Shown piece by piece: positions 57,210 to 64,000 of a DNA stretch of 64,000 bases; within the stretch, counting starts at the first letter, position 1, and every line of letters begins with the position of its first letter. The stretch lies in contig JAJYXE010000017.1 in the NCBI GenBank assembly GCA_021791145.1, positions 1 to 64,000 of the forward strand, written 5' to 3'. A program made the position numbers and the translations under genes. The DNA is from Actinomycetes bacterium (GTDB lineage Bacteria > Actinomycetota > Acidimicrobiia > Acidimicrobiales > RAAP-2). Under the pieces are notes generated by a model. That model saw nothing but the letters and a program-made list of their open reading frames with translations. It made no database searches and had not been told where the DNA came from.

Positions 57210-59329
57210 GTGGACTTGCCTCTCTCCCTCGCCGTGCTCTGCCTCTTACCCGCCGTGCTCTGCCTCTTACCCGCCGTGCTCTGCCTCTTACCCGCCGTGC
57301 TCTGCTGCGTGCCCGCCGTGGCGCCGTCGCCGGCGAGCGGGTCGGCGGGGGGCCCGGGGGGCCCGACCTCGTCATGGTGCGCCGAGCTCAGCGGGTGGCC
57401 GCCCCGGGCGGCCAGACGCGCTCCGCCGGACACGCCCCTTCGCAACACGTCGATCGCCCACCTCGCCGACCCGCGCGACCGGTCCGTGCGCGACGCCGAC
57501 GTCCTGCGCGCGCCGGTGGTCTGGAGCCCGACCTGCGTCGGCTCCTGGCCGCCGACGAGGAACGCGGTGTTGACGAGCGAGACGTGCGAGAAGGCCTGTG
57601 GGAAGTTCCCGACCTGGCGCCCCGAGATGTGATCGTACTCTTCGGAGAGCAGCCCCAGGTCGTTGCGCAGTGAGAGCAGGCGTTCGAACATCGCCGTCGC
57701 GTCGTCCTTGCGCCCCATGAGGTACAGGCAGTCGGCGAGCCAGAAGGAGCACGCGAGGAAGGCCCCCTCACGGCCGCGCAACCCGTCCACTGTGCCCTGG
57801 TCGGTCGTGCGGTACCGGAGGACGAAGCCGTCTTCGACGAGCTCGCGCTCGATCGCCTCGACGGTGCCGACCATGCGGGGGTCCGTCGCCGGCAGGAACC
57901 CCGCGCGCGGGATCATGAGCAGGCTCGCGTCCAGGGCGTCGGACCCGTAGTACTGGGTGAACGCGTTCTTCTTCTCGTCGAAGCCCTTCTCGTAGATCTC
58001 GCGGCGGATCTCCTCGCGAAGCGCGCGCCAACGCTCGACGGGACCCTCGAGGTCCGGCCAGTCCTCCATGGTCCGCACCGCGCGGTCCACCGCGACCCAC
58101 GCCATGACCTTGGAGTGGGTGAAGTGGCGCCGCGGCCCGCGCACCTCCCACAGGCCGTCGTCGGGCTCACGCCATCCCTTTTCCAGGAACTCGACGAGCT
58201 TGGTCTGGAGGTCCCAGATCGCCCGGCTGTGCACCCCGTCGATCCTCGCCGCCGTGTAGAGCGCCGACATGACCTCGCCGTACACGTCGAGCTGGTACTG
58301 GCCAGCCGCCGCGTTCCCAATGCGGACAGGGCGCGATCCCTCGTAGCCGCTGAGCCAGTCGACCTCCCACTCGTCGAGGCGCCGCTCGCCGCCGACGCCG
58401 TACATGATCTGGATCTTCGAGACGTCGCCGGCGGTCGCACGCAGCAGCCAGTCGCGCCACGCCATCGCCTCGGAGTCGTAGCCCCCGCGCATGAGCGACT
58501 CCAGGGTCAGCGTCGCGTCGCGCAGCCAGCAGTAGCGGTAGTCCCAGTTCCGTTCCCCGCCGACGGCCTCGGGAAGAGAGGTCGTGGCGGCGGCCACGAT
58601 CCCGCCCGTCGGCTCGTAGGTCAGCGCCTTGAGCGTGATCAGCGAGCGGAGCACGGCGTCTCTGTAGGGCCCCTCGAAGCAGCACGACGCCGACCATGTC
58701 CTCCACCACGCCTCGGTCAGCGCGACCGCGTAGTTGGCGTCCGTCGGCCGCGGCGGGGCCTCGTGCGAGGGGTACCAGGTGAGGGAGAACGTCATCTGCT
58801 GCCCCTCGTGCAGCGTGAAGTCCGAGACGGTCGTCATCCCCTCGCCGCGCGTCTGCGCCCTCGTCCACAGCGACACGGCGTTGGGCCCGGAGGTGGCGGT
58901 GAGGAGACGGTCCTGGCGCGTCACCCAGGGGATCGACTGGCCGTAGTCGAAGCGAAGCGCCAGGTCCATGCGGACCGGGACGGTGCCGGCGACGCACTCC
59001 ACCACGCGTACGAGCTGGGGACGCTGCTCCCGGATGGGCATGCAGTCCACGACGCGGATGGTCCCGTCCCGAGTCTCCATCTCGGTCTCGAGGACCAGCG
59101 TGTCCCCCCGGTACCGCCGGCGCGTCGCCACAACGCTGTCGGGCGCGCCGGCCGGCGCGATCTTCCAGAAGCCGTTCTCCGCGCCGCCGAGCAGCTTTGC
59201 AAAGCAGGCGGCTGAGTCGAAGTGCGGCAGGCACAGCCAGTCGATGGAGCCGTCGCGACCCTCGAGCGCCATCGTGTGGAGGTCTCCGATGACCGCGTAG
59301 TCCTCGATGCGCTGTGACACGGCCGACAT
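57206..59329 (-). CDS. Glycoside hydrolase family 15 (glucoamylase/trehalase type)
   Basis: A 707-residue cytosolic GH15 protein. Core: [43 protein letters not shown] at the N-terminus, [21 protein letters not shown] (substrate-binding aromatic/acid region, about 257-277), and the second catalytic region near [20 protein letters not shown]. The closest functional group in actinobacteria includes GH15 trehalases, alongside glucoamylases; sequence alone does not decide. After about residue 605 the tail is poorly conserved and ends with a 21-bp repeat (57226-57305) encoding Q-S-T-A-G-K-R repeats. ATG 59329. First gene of the coupled operon with gdh and the MBL gene. Confidence 0.88.
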   Translation of the reverse strand: MSAVSQRIEDYAVIGDLHTMALEGRDGSIDWLCLPHFDSAACFAKLLGGAENGFWKIAPAGAPDSVVATRRRYRGDTLVLETEMETRDGTIRVVDCMPIREQRPQLVRVVECVAGTVPVRMDLALRFDYGQSIPWVTRQDRLLTATSGPNAVSLWTRAQTRGEGMTTVSDFTLHEGQQMTFSLTWYPSHEAPPRPTDANYAVALTEAWWRTWSASCCFEGPYRDAVLRSLITLKALTYEPTGGIVAAATTSLPEAVGGERNWDYRYCWLRDATLTLESLMRGGYDSEAMAWRDWLLRATAGDVSKIQIMYGVGGERRLDEWEVDWLSGYEGSRPVRIGNAAAGQYQLDVYGEVMSALYTAARIDGVHSRAIWDLQTKLVEFLEKGWREPDDGLWEVRGPRRHFTHSKVMAWVAVDRAVRTMEDWPDLEGPVERWRALREEIRREIYEKGFDEKKNAFTQYYGSDALDASLLMIPRAGFLPATDPRMVGTVEAIERELVEDGFVLRYRTTDQGTVDGLRGREGAFLACSFWLADCLYLMGRKDDATAMFERLLSLRNDLGLLSEEYDHISGRQVGNFPQAFSHVSLVNTAFLVGGQEPTQVGLQTTGARRTSASRTDRSRGSARWAIDVLRRGVSGGARLAARGGHPLSSAHHDEVGPPGPPADPLAGDGATAGTQQSTAGKRQSTAGKRQSTAGKRQSTARERGKST
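57226..57305. repeat. 21-bp in-frame tandem repeat at the GH15 3' end
   Basis: Four units of a 21-bp sequence containing cgtgctctgcctcttacc on the plus strand, the last drifted. Confidence 0.85.
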
Positions 59330-59368
59330 TCTTACCCCGGCCGGCCCACGCGGTCCGGCCGCGGGCGC

Positions 59369-60538
59369 TCAGCCGCTCGTGCAGGCGCCGGTCGAGACGG
59401 CCGAGGTCCGGCGCATCGCCGGGATGACGCGCGCCCGCACCCCGGGAGACGCCAACGCGTACCCGACGCGCGCATAGGCGGTCGAGCGGGAGAAGACGAC
59501 GCCGACGACCTGGCCCGCCGCGTCGACGAGCGGGCCGCCGGAGTTGCCGGGCTCCACGTTGGCGTCGATCTGGTACACCTGGCGCGTCACTGTCCCCTCG
59601 TTGTAGATGTTGCGCCCCTGCGCCGTCAGCTCCTCCGCGACGGCGGCGGGGTCGACGGTGAGCGGGCCGTTCTCGGGATAGCCGACCACCGCGGCCTGGG
59701 TGCCGGAGGGGACTGTTGTGGCGTCCAGCGTGAGGGGCCCGCCGAGCGGTGCCGCGGTTCGCAGCACTGCCAGGTCGTATGTCGGGTTGAAGTACACGAC
59801 GCTCGCGGGGTATTGGCGACCCTGCACGTCGACCGTGGTCGCCGCCTCGCCCGCCACGACGTGCGCGTTCGTCAAGAGCGCCCCGGGGCCGACCACGAAC
59901 GCGGACCCCTCCTGCACGTAGCCGCACGCCTGCCCGAGCACCTTCACCGTCGACGCACCCGCCTTGCGAGCGACGGCCTGCGCCCATGGCGCGCTCGGGA
60001 CCGCGACGTGCACCGGCACCGGCTCGAGCTCCGAGAAGACCGGCGGGAACCCCGACCCTCCCAGGAACCCCTGGACCCGGGAGAAGACTGAGGGCAGCGG
60101 CGGCATCACCCCGTCGACCGCCCGGACCACGCTCGAACGCTCGATCGCCGAGCTGAGCCAGCTGTAGGGGCTCTGGACGAGCTCGTTCGCCACCAACCAG
60201 ATCCCGAAGAGCGCGGCGACGAGCGCGACGCCCACCCCCGCCGCGCTGTCGAGCGGGCCGAGGCGGATCCGGCGAGCGGCGACGTTCCCCCAGGTGCCGA
60301 GGAGCCTGCCGAGCACCCCGAAGATCATCCCGACGCCCACGACGAGCGCGAGCGCGACCGCCGCCTTCGCCGAGGGGGTGTGGACGGAGGGGGCGACCAC
60401 GTCGGTGAGGAGCGCCCCGAGCGTCACCCCGACGACGAAGCCCACCAGCGTGAGCACTTGGATCAGGGCACCCACCCGGAGCCCGTGGAACGCGGCGAGG
60501 AGCAGGAGGACGACGACCACGATGTCCACCCAGTCCAC
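59369..60538 (-). CDS. marP: MarP-type membrane serine protease
   Basis: A 389-residue homologue of mycobacterial MarP (Rv3671c), needed for acid resistance. Four hydrophobic CvpA-like helices occupy residues 1-120; the trypsin-like domain follows with catalytic His226 (LLTNAHVVAG), Asp255 (YDLAVLR) and Ser333 (VEPGNSGGPLVD). Cys205 and Cys386 correspond to the disulfide pair that activates MarP. The triad offset is about nine residues from the Mycobacterium enzyme, so the alignment is very close. GTG 60538 lies 8 nt after TACCCT (60552-60547), probably leaderless. Activity would be in the periplasmic space. Confidence 0.93.
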   Translation of the reverse strand: MDWVDIVVVVLLLLAAFHGLRVGALIQVLTLVGFVVGVTLGALLTDVVAPSVHTPSAKAAVALALVVGVGMIFGVLGRLLGTWGNVAARRIRLGPLDSAAGVGVALVAALFGIWLVANELVQSPYSWLSSAIERSSVVRAVDGVMPPLPSVFSRVQGFLGGSGFPPVFSELEPVPVHVAVPSAPWAQAVARKAGASTVKVLGQACGYVQEGSAFVVGPGALLTNAHVVAGEAATTVDVQGRQYPASVVYFNPTYDLAVLRTAAPLGGPLTLDATTVPSGTQAAVVGYPENGPLTVDPAAVAEELTAQGRNIYNEGTVTRQVYQIDANVEPGNSGGPLVDAAGQVVGVVFSRSTAYARVGYALASPGVRARVIPAMRRTSAVSTGACTSG

Positions 60539-60611
60539 GTCGCAGGAGGGTACCCAACGCCGGGCCTCCCGGGCACCCGGGCCCGCCTTGGCGCCGGTAG
60601 CCTCGGTGGCG

Positions 60612-61343
60612 ATGGAGCCCGCAGCCCACCTCGAGGTGCTCGCCGAACGCGCCCGCGCGCTGGTCGCCGCCACGGCGGGGGCGACCGGCGTCTTGGTGCC
60701 GACGTGCCCGGGCTGGACCGTCGCCGAGCTCCTCGTCCACGTCGGCACGGTGTGGGGCTGGGCCGCGGAGGTCGTGGCGACCGGGCTCAGGGCGGACAGA
60801 AGAGAGCCCCCTTCGCTCCACTCCGACGAAGGGCTCCGCGCGTGGGCCCAGGGTGAGGCCGACCGGCTCGTGGCCACGCTGGGCGCGGCGGACCCCGACG
60901 CTCCCTGCTGGACCTTCGGAGCGCCGCGCGCCATGCGCTTCTGGTTCCGCCGCCAGGCGCTCGAGACCGCCCTGCACGCATGGGACGTCGAGCACGCGGT
61001 GGGGATCCCTGCGGTCCTCGACCCGACGGTCGCGGCGGACGGCGTCGACGAGCACCTCACCGTCATCGTGCCCCGCTCGGTGCGGGCCCACCCGGACGGC
61101 TGGTCCGGCGAGACCGTCCACCTGCACCGCACCGACGGGGACGGCGAATGGGTCGTGCGGCTCGGTCCCGACGGAGCGGTGGCGACCGAGCGCGCCCATG
61201 CCAAGGCCGACCTCGCGCTGCGGGGCCCGGCCGAGTCGCTGTGGCTGTGGTGCGCCAACCGCGCGCCTGCCGACGCGCTGGGCCTCGAGCGCTTCGGGGA
61301 CGAGGCAGTCGCCGCGCGCTGGCAGAAGGAGATGGCCTTCTGA
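60612..61343 (+). CDS. Mycothiol-dependent maleylpyruvate isomerase family protein
   Basis: A 243-residue protein of the TIGR03083 type. The N-terminal DinB-like four-helix bundle has CPGWTVAELLVHVG and later RRQALETALHAWDVEHAVG, giving three metal-binding histidines; the C-terminal domain is a small alpha/beta addition (ADLALRGPAESLWLWC). These proteins use mycothiol for thiol transfer or isomerisation, though the natural substrate here is unknown. ATG 60612 lies 8 nt after TAGCCT (60598-60603), a leaderless start. Confidence 0.85.
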   Translation: MEPAAHLEVLAERARALVAATAGATGVLVPTCPGWTVAELLVHVGTVWGWAAEVVATGLRADRREPPSLHSDEGLRAWAQGEADRLVATLGAADPDAPCWTFGAPRAMRFWFRRQALETALHAWDVEHAVGIPAVLDPTVAADGVDEHLTVIVPRSVRAHPDGWSGETVHLHRTDGDGEWVVRLGPDGAVATERAHAKADLALRGPAESLWLWCANRAPADALGLERFGDEAVAARWQKEMAF

Positions 61344-61407
61344 GGTCGGCTGCCCGGACGCGTCCCTCGTGGGAACGCCTGAGGGCGCCGGACGTGGCGT
61401 CGGGGCC

Positions 61408-63324
61408 GTGACAGGGTTGCGCCACGGCGCCTTTCTCCGCGACGACGCCAGGACCCGGTTCAGCGTCTGGGCACCGCGCGCGCAGCGGGTGGACCTCGTG
61501 CTCGGCGACGAGGTGGCCGGTGCCCTCGACCCCACCTCCTGCGGCTACCACGTCGGCGTCTTCGCGGCGCCGGCGGGCACGCGCTACCGCTACCTCCTCG
61601 ACGGACGGGGCCCCTTCGCCGATCCCGCATCGCGCTCCCAGCCCGACGGAGTGCACGGCCCTTCTGAGGTGGTCGTCCGCCACCTCGCCGACCCGGTGGC
61701 GAGCTGGCGTGGCGTCCCCCTCGGCGCCCAGGTGATCTGCGAGGTGCACGTCGGGACCTTCGCAGCGACAGGGACCTTCGACGGCGTCGCCGCCGCCCTC
61801 GACCATCTCGCCGGCGCCGGCTACAACGTGATCGAGCTGATGCCCGTCTCGGCCTTCCCGGGGGACAGGAACTGGGGCTACGACGGAGTCTTCCCCTTCG
61901 CCGTGCACGTCGCGTACGGTGGGCGACGCGGTCTCGCGCGGTTGTGCGGCGCTGCGCACCGCCGGGGTGTCGCCGTCGTGCTCGACGTCGTCTACAACCA
62001 CTTCGGGCCCGAGGGCTTCGTCTTCGACGAGTTCGGCCCCTACACCACGGATCGCTACCGGACCCCGTGGGGCGACGCGGTGAACGTCGACGGGGAGGGG
62101 AGCGACGAGGTCCGCCGCTTCTTCGTGGAGCACGCCCTGAGCGCCGTGCGCGAGCTCGGTGTCGACGGCTTCCGGCTCGACGCGGTGCACGCGATCACCG
62201 ACCGCACGGCGTCCCCCTTCGTCGCAGAGCTGGGAGCGGCGGTGCACGCCGAGAGCCGCCGCATCGGGCGGGTGCTCACGGTCGTGGCGGAGAGCCCCGA
62301 CGACGACCCGCGGCTCCCCTCGGCGCGTTCAGCGGGTGGGATGGGGCTCGACGGCGTGTGGAACGACGACTTCCACCACGCGCTGCGCGTCACGCTCACC
62401 GGGCAGTCGGACCGGTACTTCGGGGACTACGACGGAGTGGGGGACTTCGCGTCGGCGTGCACGGACGGCTTCGTGGTCGCCGGCCGCGTCTCCCCGTCAC
62501 GCGGGCGCCTGCACGGGGCACGGCCCGCCGAGCCGCTCTGCGGCGACCGGCTGGTGGTGTTCGCTCAGAACCACGACCAGATCGGCAACGGCGGCTTCGG
62601 GAGACGCCTTGCGGCAGAGCTCCCGCCGGCCGCGCAGTTCCCGGTCGCCGCGGCGGTGCTGTGCTCGGGCTGGGTGCCGCTCAGGTTTATGGGGGAGGAG
62701 TACGGAGAGACCGCGCCATTCCACTACTTCACCGACCACCAAGACCCTGCGCTGGCAGCGGCCGTCAGGCGCGGACGCAGCGAGGAGATCGGGGCGTCGG
62801 GTCCGAGCGTGCCCGATCCCCAGGACCCCGAGACCTTCTCGGCGTGCCGGCCCGACCGCTCGCTCGCACGCGTGGGCGTCCACCGTGAGCTCCTCGCGTG
62901 GCAGCGCCTGCTGCTCGAGCTCCGCCGCGCCGAGCCTGCGCTCGGGAGCCTCGAGCCGGCGCGTTCGGCGTGCTGGTACGACGCGTCGACGAGAAGCTGG
63001 GTGCTCCTCCGCCGCGCGGACCGCTTCCTCGGAGGGCGCCCGATCGCCGTCGCAGCCACCATGCGCGACGAGCCTGCGACGCTGCGCCCGGAGCTCCTGG
63101 CGGGCTGCCGGCTCGAGGTGCTCGCGGCGCGCGGGGCGCACGACGTGGCCGACGCGCAGGACGTCCCACGGCTCGAGCTCGAGCCCTACGGCGTCCTCAT
63201 CGCCGCAGTCGTCTCATCCGTCGGCGGTGCACCGCGTGGCAGCGCGACGAGATTCGGACCTTGGGCGCCGCGTCCGGGGGACCCGGGATGCACGGCGCCC
63301 GCGCCCCCGGCGGGTGCCCGGTGA
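61408..63324 (+). CDS. treZ: Malto-oligosyltrehalose trehalohydrolase
   Basis: TreZ releases trehalose from maltooligosyltrehalose. The 638-residue GH13 protein has an N-terminal CBM48-like beta domain (FSVWAPRAQRVDLVLGDEV), then the barrel with nucleophile Asp258 (DGFRLDAVHAI), acid Glu295 (VVAESPDDD), and Asp390 (FAQNHDQIGNG). GYDGVFPFAVHVAYGG and VVYNHFGPEG are family blocks. The GTG start at 61408 is chosen from domain boundaries; no ribosome site is clear. The C-terminus carries a Pro/Gly-rich extension. treY follows after 18 nt. Confidence 0.92.
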   Translation: MTGLRHGAFLRDDARTRFSVWAPRAQRVDLVLGDEVAGALDPTSCGYHVGVFAAPAGTRYRYLLDGRGPFADPASRSQPDGVHGPSEVVVRHLADPVASWRGVPLGAQVICEVHVGTFAATGTFDGVAAALDHLAGAGYNVIELMPVSAFPGDRNWGYDGVFPFAVHVAYGGRRGLARLCGAAHRRGVAVVLDVVYNHFGPEGFVFDEFGPYTTDRYRTPWGDAVNVDGEGSDEVRRFFVEHALSAVRELGVDGFRLDAVHAITDRTASPFVAELGAAVHAESRRIGRVLTVVAESPDDDPRLPSARSAGGMGLDGVWNDDFHHALRVTLTGQSDRYFGDYDGVGDFASACTDGFVVAGRVSPSRGRLHGARPAEPLCGDRLVVFAQNHDQIGNGGFGRRLAAELPPAAQFPVAAAVLCSGWVPLRFMGEEYGETAPFHYFTDHQDPALAAAVRRGRSEEIGASGPSVPDPQDPETFSACRPDRSLARVGVHRELLAWQRLLLELRRAEPALGSLEPARSACWYDASTRSWVLLRRADRFLGGRPIAVAATMRDEPATLRPELLAGCRLEVLAARGAHDVADAQDVPRLELEPYGVLIAAVVSSVGGAPRGSATRFGPWAPRPGDPGCTAPAPPAGAR

Positions 63325-63342
63325 GCCTGCCGTGAGCCTCGA

Positions 63343-64000
63343 GTGAGCCTCAGGCCCGGCATCGGCGCGACGTACCGCCTGCAGCTGCGACCAGACTTCG
63401 GGTTCGCCGACGCAGCTGCGACGGTGCCGTACCTCGCACGCCTCGGCATCGACACCCTCTACCTCTCGCCGATCGCCGAGGCGGTGCCCGGCAGCCTCCA
63501 CGGCTACGACGGCACCGACCCCACGCGTCTTCGCGCCGAGCTCGGCGGGGAGCGCTCATACGACGAGCTGGTCGGCGCGTGCGAGGAGCGCGGGCTCGGC
63601 ATCTGCGTCGACCACGTCCCCAACCACCTGGCGACGTGGGCCGGTGGCGGATGGTGGCGGGAGCTCCTCGTCGGCGGGCGGACCTCGCCGGTCGCCGACG
63701 TCTTCGACATCGACTGGGACGCCGGCGGCGGCAAGGTCGTGCTCCCGCTCCTCGACGTCCCGCTCGCGAGCGCCCTCGCGAACGGCACCGTCGAGCTCGC
63801 AGCCCGCGACGGGGAGACGGTCGTGCGCGTCGGAAGCCTCGAGCTCCCGCTGGCGCCGGGCACCGAGGGCCACGACGTCGCCGAGACGCTCGACGCCCAG
63901 CACTACCGGCTCGCGGACTGGCACGATCCTGCCGGTCGCAACTACCGGAGGTTCTCCGACATCGACGCCTTGGTCGGGGTCCGGCTCGAGGATCCCGAAG
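63343..64000 (+). CDS. treY: Malto-oligosyltrehalose synthase (5' part only)
   Basis: TreY rearranges the reducing-end alpha-1,4 bond of maltodextrins to alpha,alpha-1,1, producing the TreZ substrate. The 219 visible residues show the N-terminal GH13 barrel: TYRLQLRPDFGFADAAATVP, YLSPIAEAVPGSLHGYDGTDPTRL, ICVDHVPNHLAT (conserved barrel strand with His) and NYRRFSDIDALVGVRLEDPE at the edge. The gene continues beyond 64000. GTG 63343 is in frame; two identical GTGAGCCT octamers 11 and 22 nt upstream are out of frame. Confidence 0.93.
   Translation, partial: MSLRPGIGATYRLQLRPDFGFADAAATVPYLARLGIDTLYLSPIAEAVPGSLHGYDGTDPTRLRAELGGERSYDELVGACEERGLGICVDHVPNHLATWAGGGWWRELLVGGRTSPVADVFDIDWDAGGGKVVLPLLDVPLASALANGTVELAARDGETVVRVGSLELPLAPGTEGHDVAETLDAQHYRLADWHDPAGRNYRRFSDIDALVGVRLEDPE

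Noticed and set aside
58167..61535. A 1122-codon open frame on the minus strand
   Set aside because: It overlaps GH15, marP and the isomerase-like gene in the wrong frames, all with clear active-site motifs.

Overview
The window is very G+C-rich bacterial chromosome with dense, mostly housekeeping content. Several gene families point to an actinobacterium: a mycothiol glycosyltransferase (mshA) next to its YbjN partner, a mycothiol-dependent isomerase-like protein, nickel superoxide dismutase with its maturation protease, a MarP-type periplasmic protease, proC beside a small excisionase-type HTH gene, and a rex-hemA-hemC-hemD-hemB-hemL haem cluster. About twenty genes begin 6-9 nt after a TANNNT box with no ribosome binding site, which suggests abundant leaderless transcription, also typical of Actinobacteria. 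The mixture fits a deep lineage such as Acidimicrobiia, but that placement is inference.

Layout. 1-2.5 kb: start of the nuo (complex I) operon on the minus strand, divergent from a geranylgeranyl-reductase-family flavoprotein. 2.5-8.9 kb: haem genes ending in the redox repressor Rex. 8.9-13.8 kb: SAM hydroxide adenosyltransferase, HTH protein, proC, YbjN protein, mshA, an XRE regulator with a His-rich tail, and a STAS protein. 13.8-16.9 kb: sodX/sodN, a DksA-like protein and a cysteine-desulfurase-like enzyme. 16.9-18.7 kb: a small decayed mobile region with two transposase relics around an orphan PIN-domain gene, then an SdpI-like protein, a phosphotransferase and tRNA-Lys. 20-28 kb: methyltransferase, REC-ATPase fusion, ABC-F protein, cystathionine synthase/lyase, ComF-like protein, a previously easy-to-miss 53-residue CxxC protein, LOG/acyltransferase pair, DUF3048 lipoprotein. 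28-34 kb: a rimO-pgsA-cinA-[HigB/HigA toxin-antitoxin]-thpR-recA cluster with a LexA box before recA. 34-43 kb: tRNA-Ser, tricorn-like protease, SRAP, Nudix, CYTH-CHAD, and an ECF sigma factor with a membrane segment and long Ser/Thr tail. 43-49 kb: Lhr helicase, patatin and a small membrane protein, all overlapping. 49-55 kb: two coupled unknown genes, typA, tRNA-Ser, tadA, tRNA-Ser, cold-shock gene. 55-64 kb: a three-gene overlapping operon (GH15 glucoamylase/trehalase, glucose dehydrogenase, metallo-beta-lactamase fold), MarP, a mycothiol-dependent-isomerase-like gene, treZ and the start of treY.

How it fits together. Haem synthesis is placed under redox control through Rex. Thiol and oxygen defence (mshA, sodN, marP) is well represented. 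The right end can make trehalose from glucans (TreY/TreZ) and may break trehalose or glucan down to glucose and oxidise it. A striking genome-style feature is the number of short in-frame tandem repeats inserted in otherwise ordinary proteins, with two frame-breaking duplications at the ends of hemD. I saw no CRISPR array, no intact insertion sequence and no prophage.
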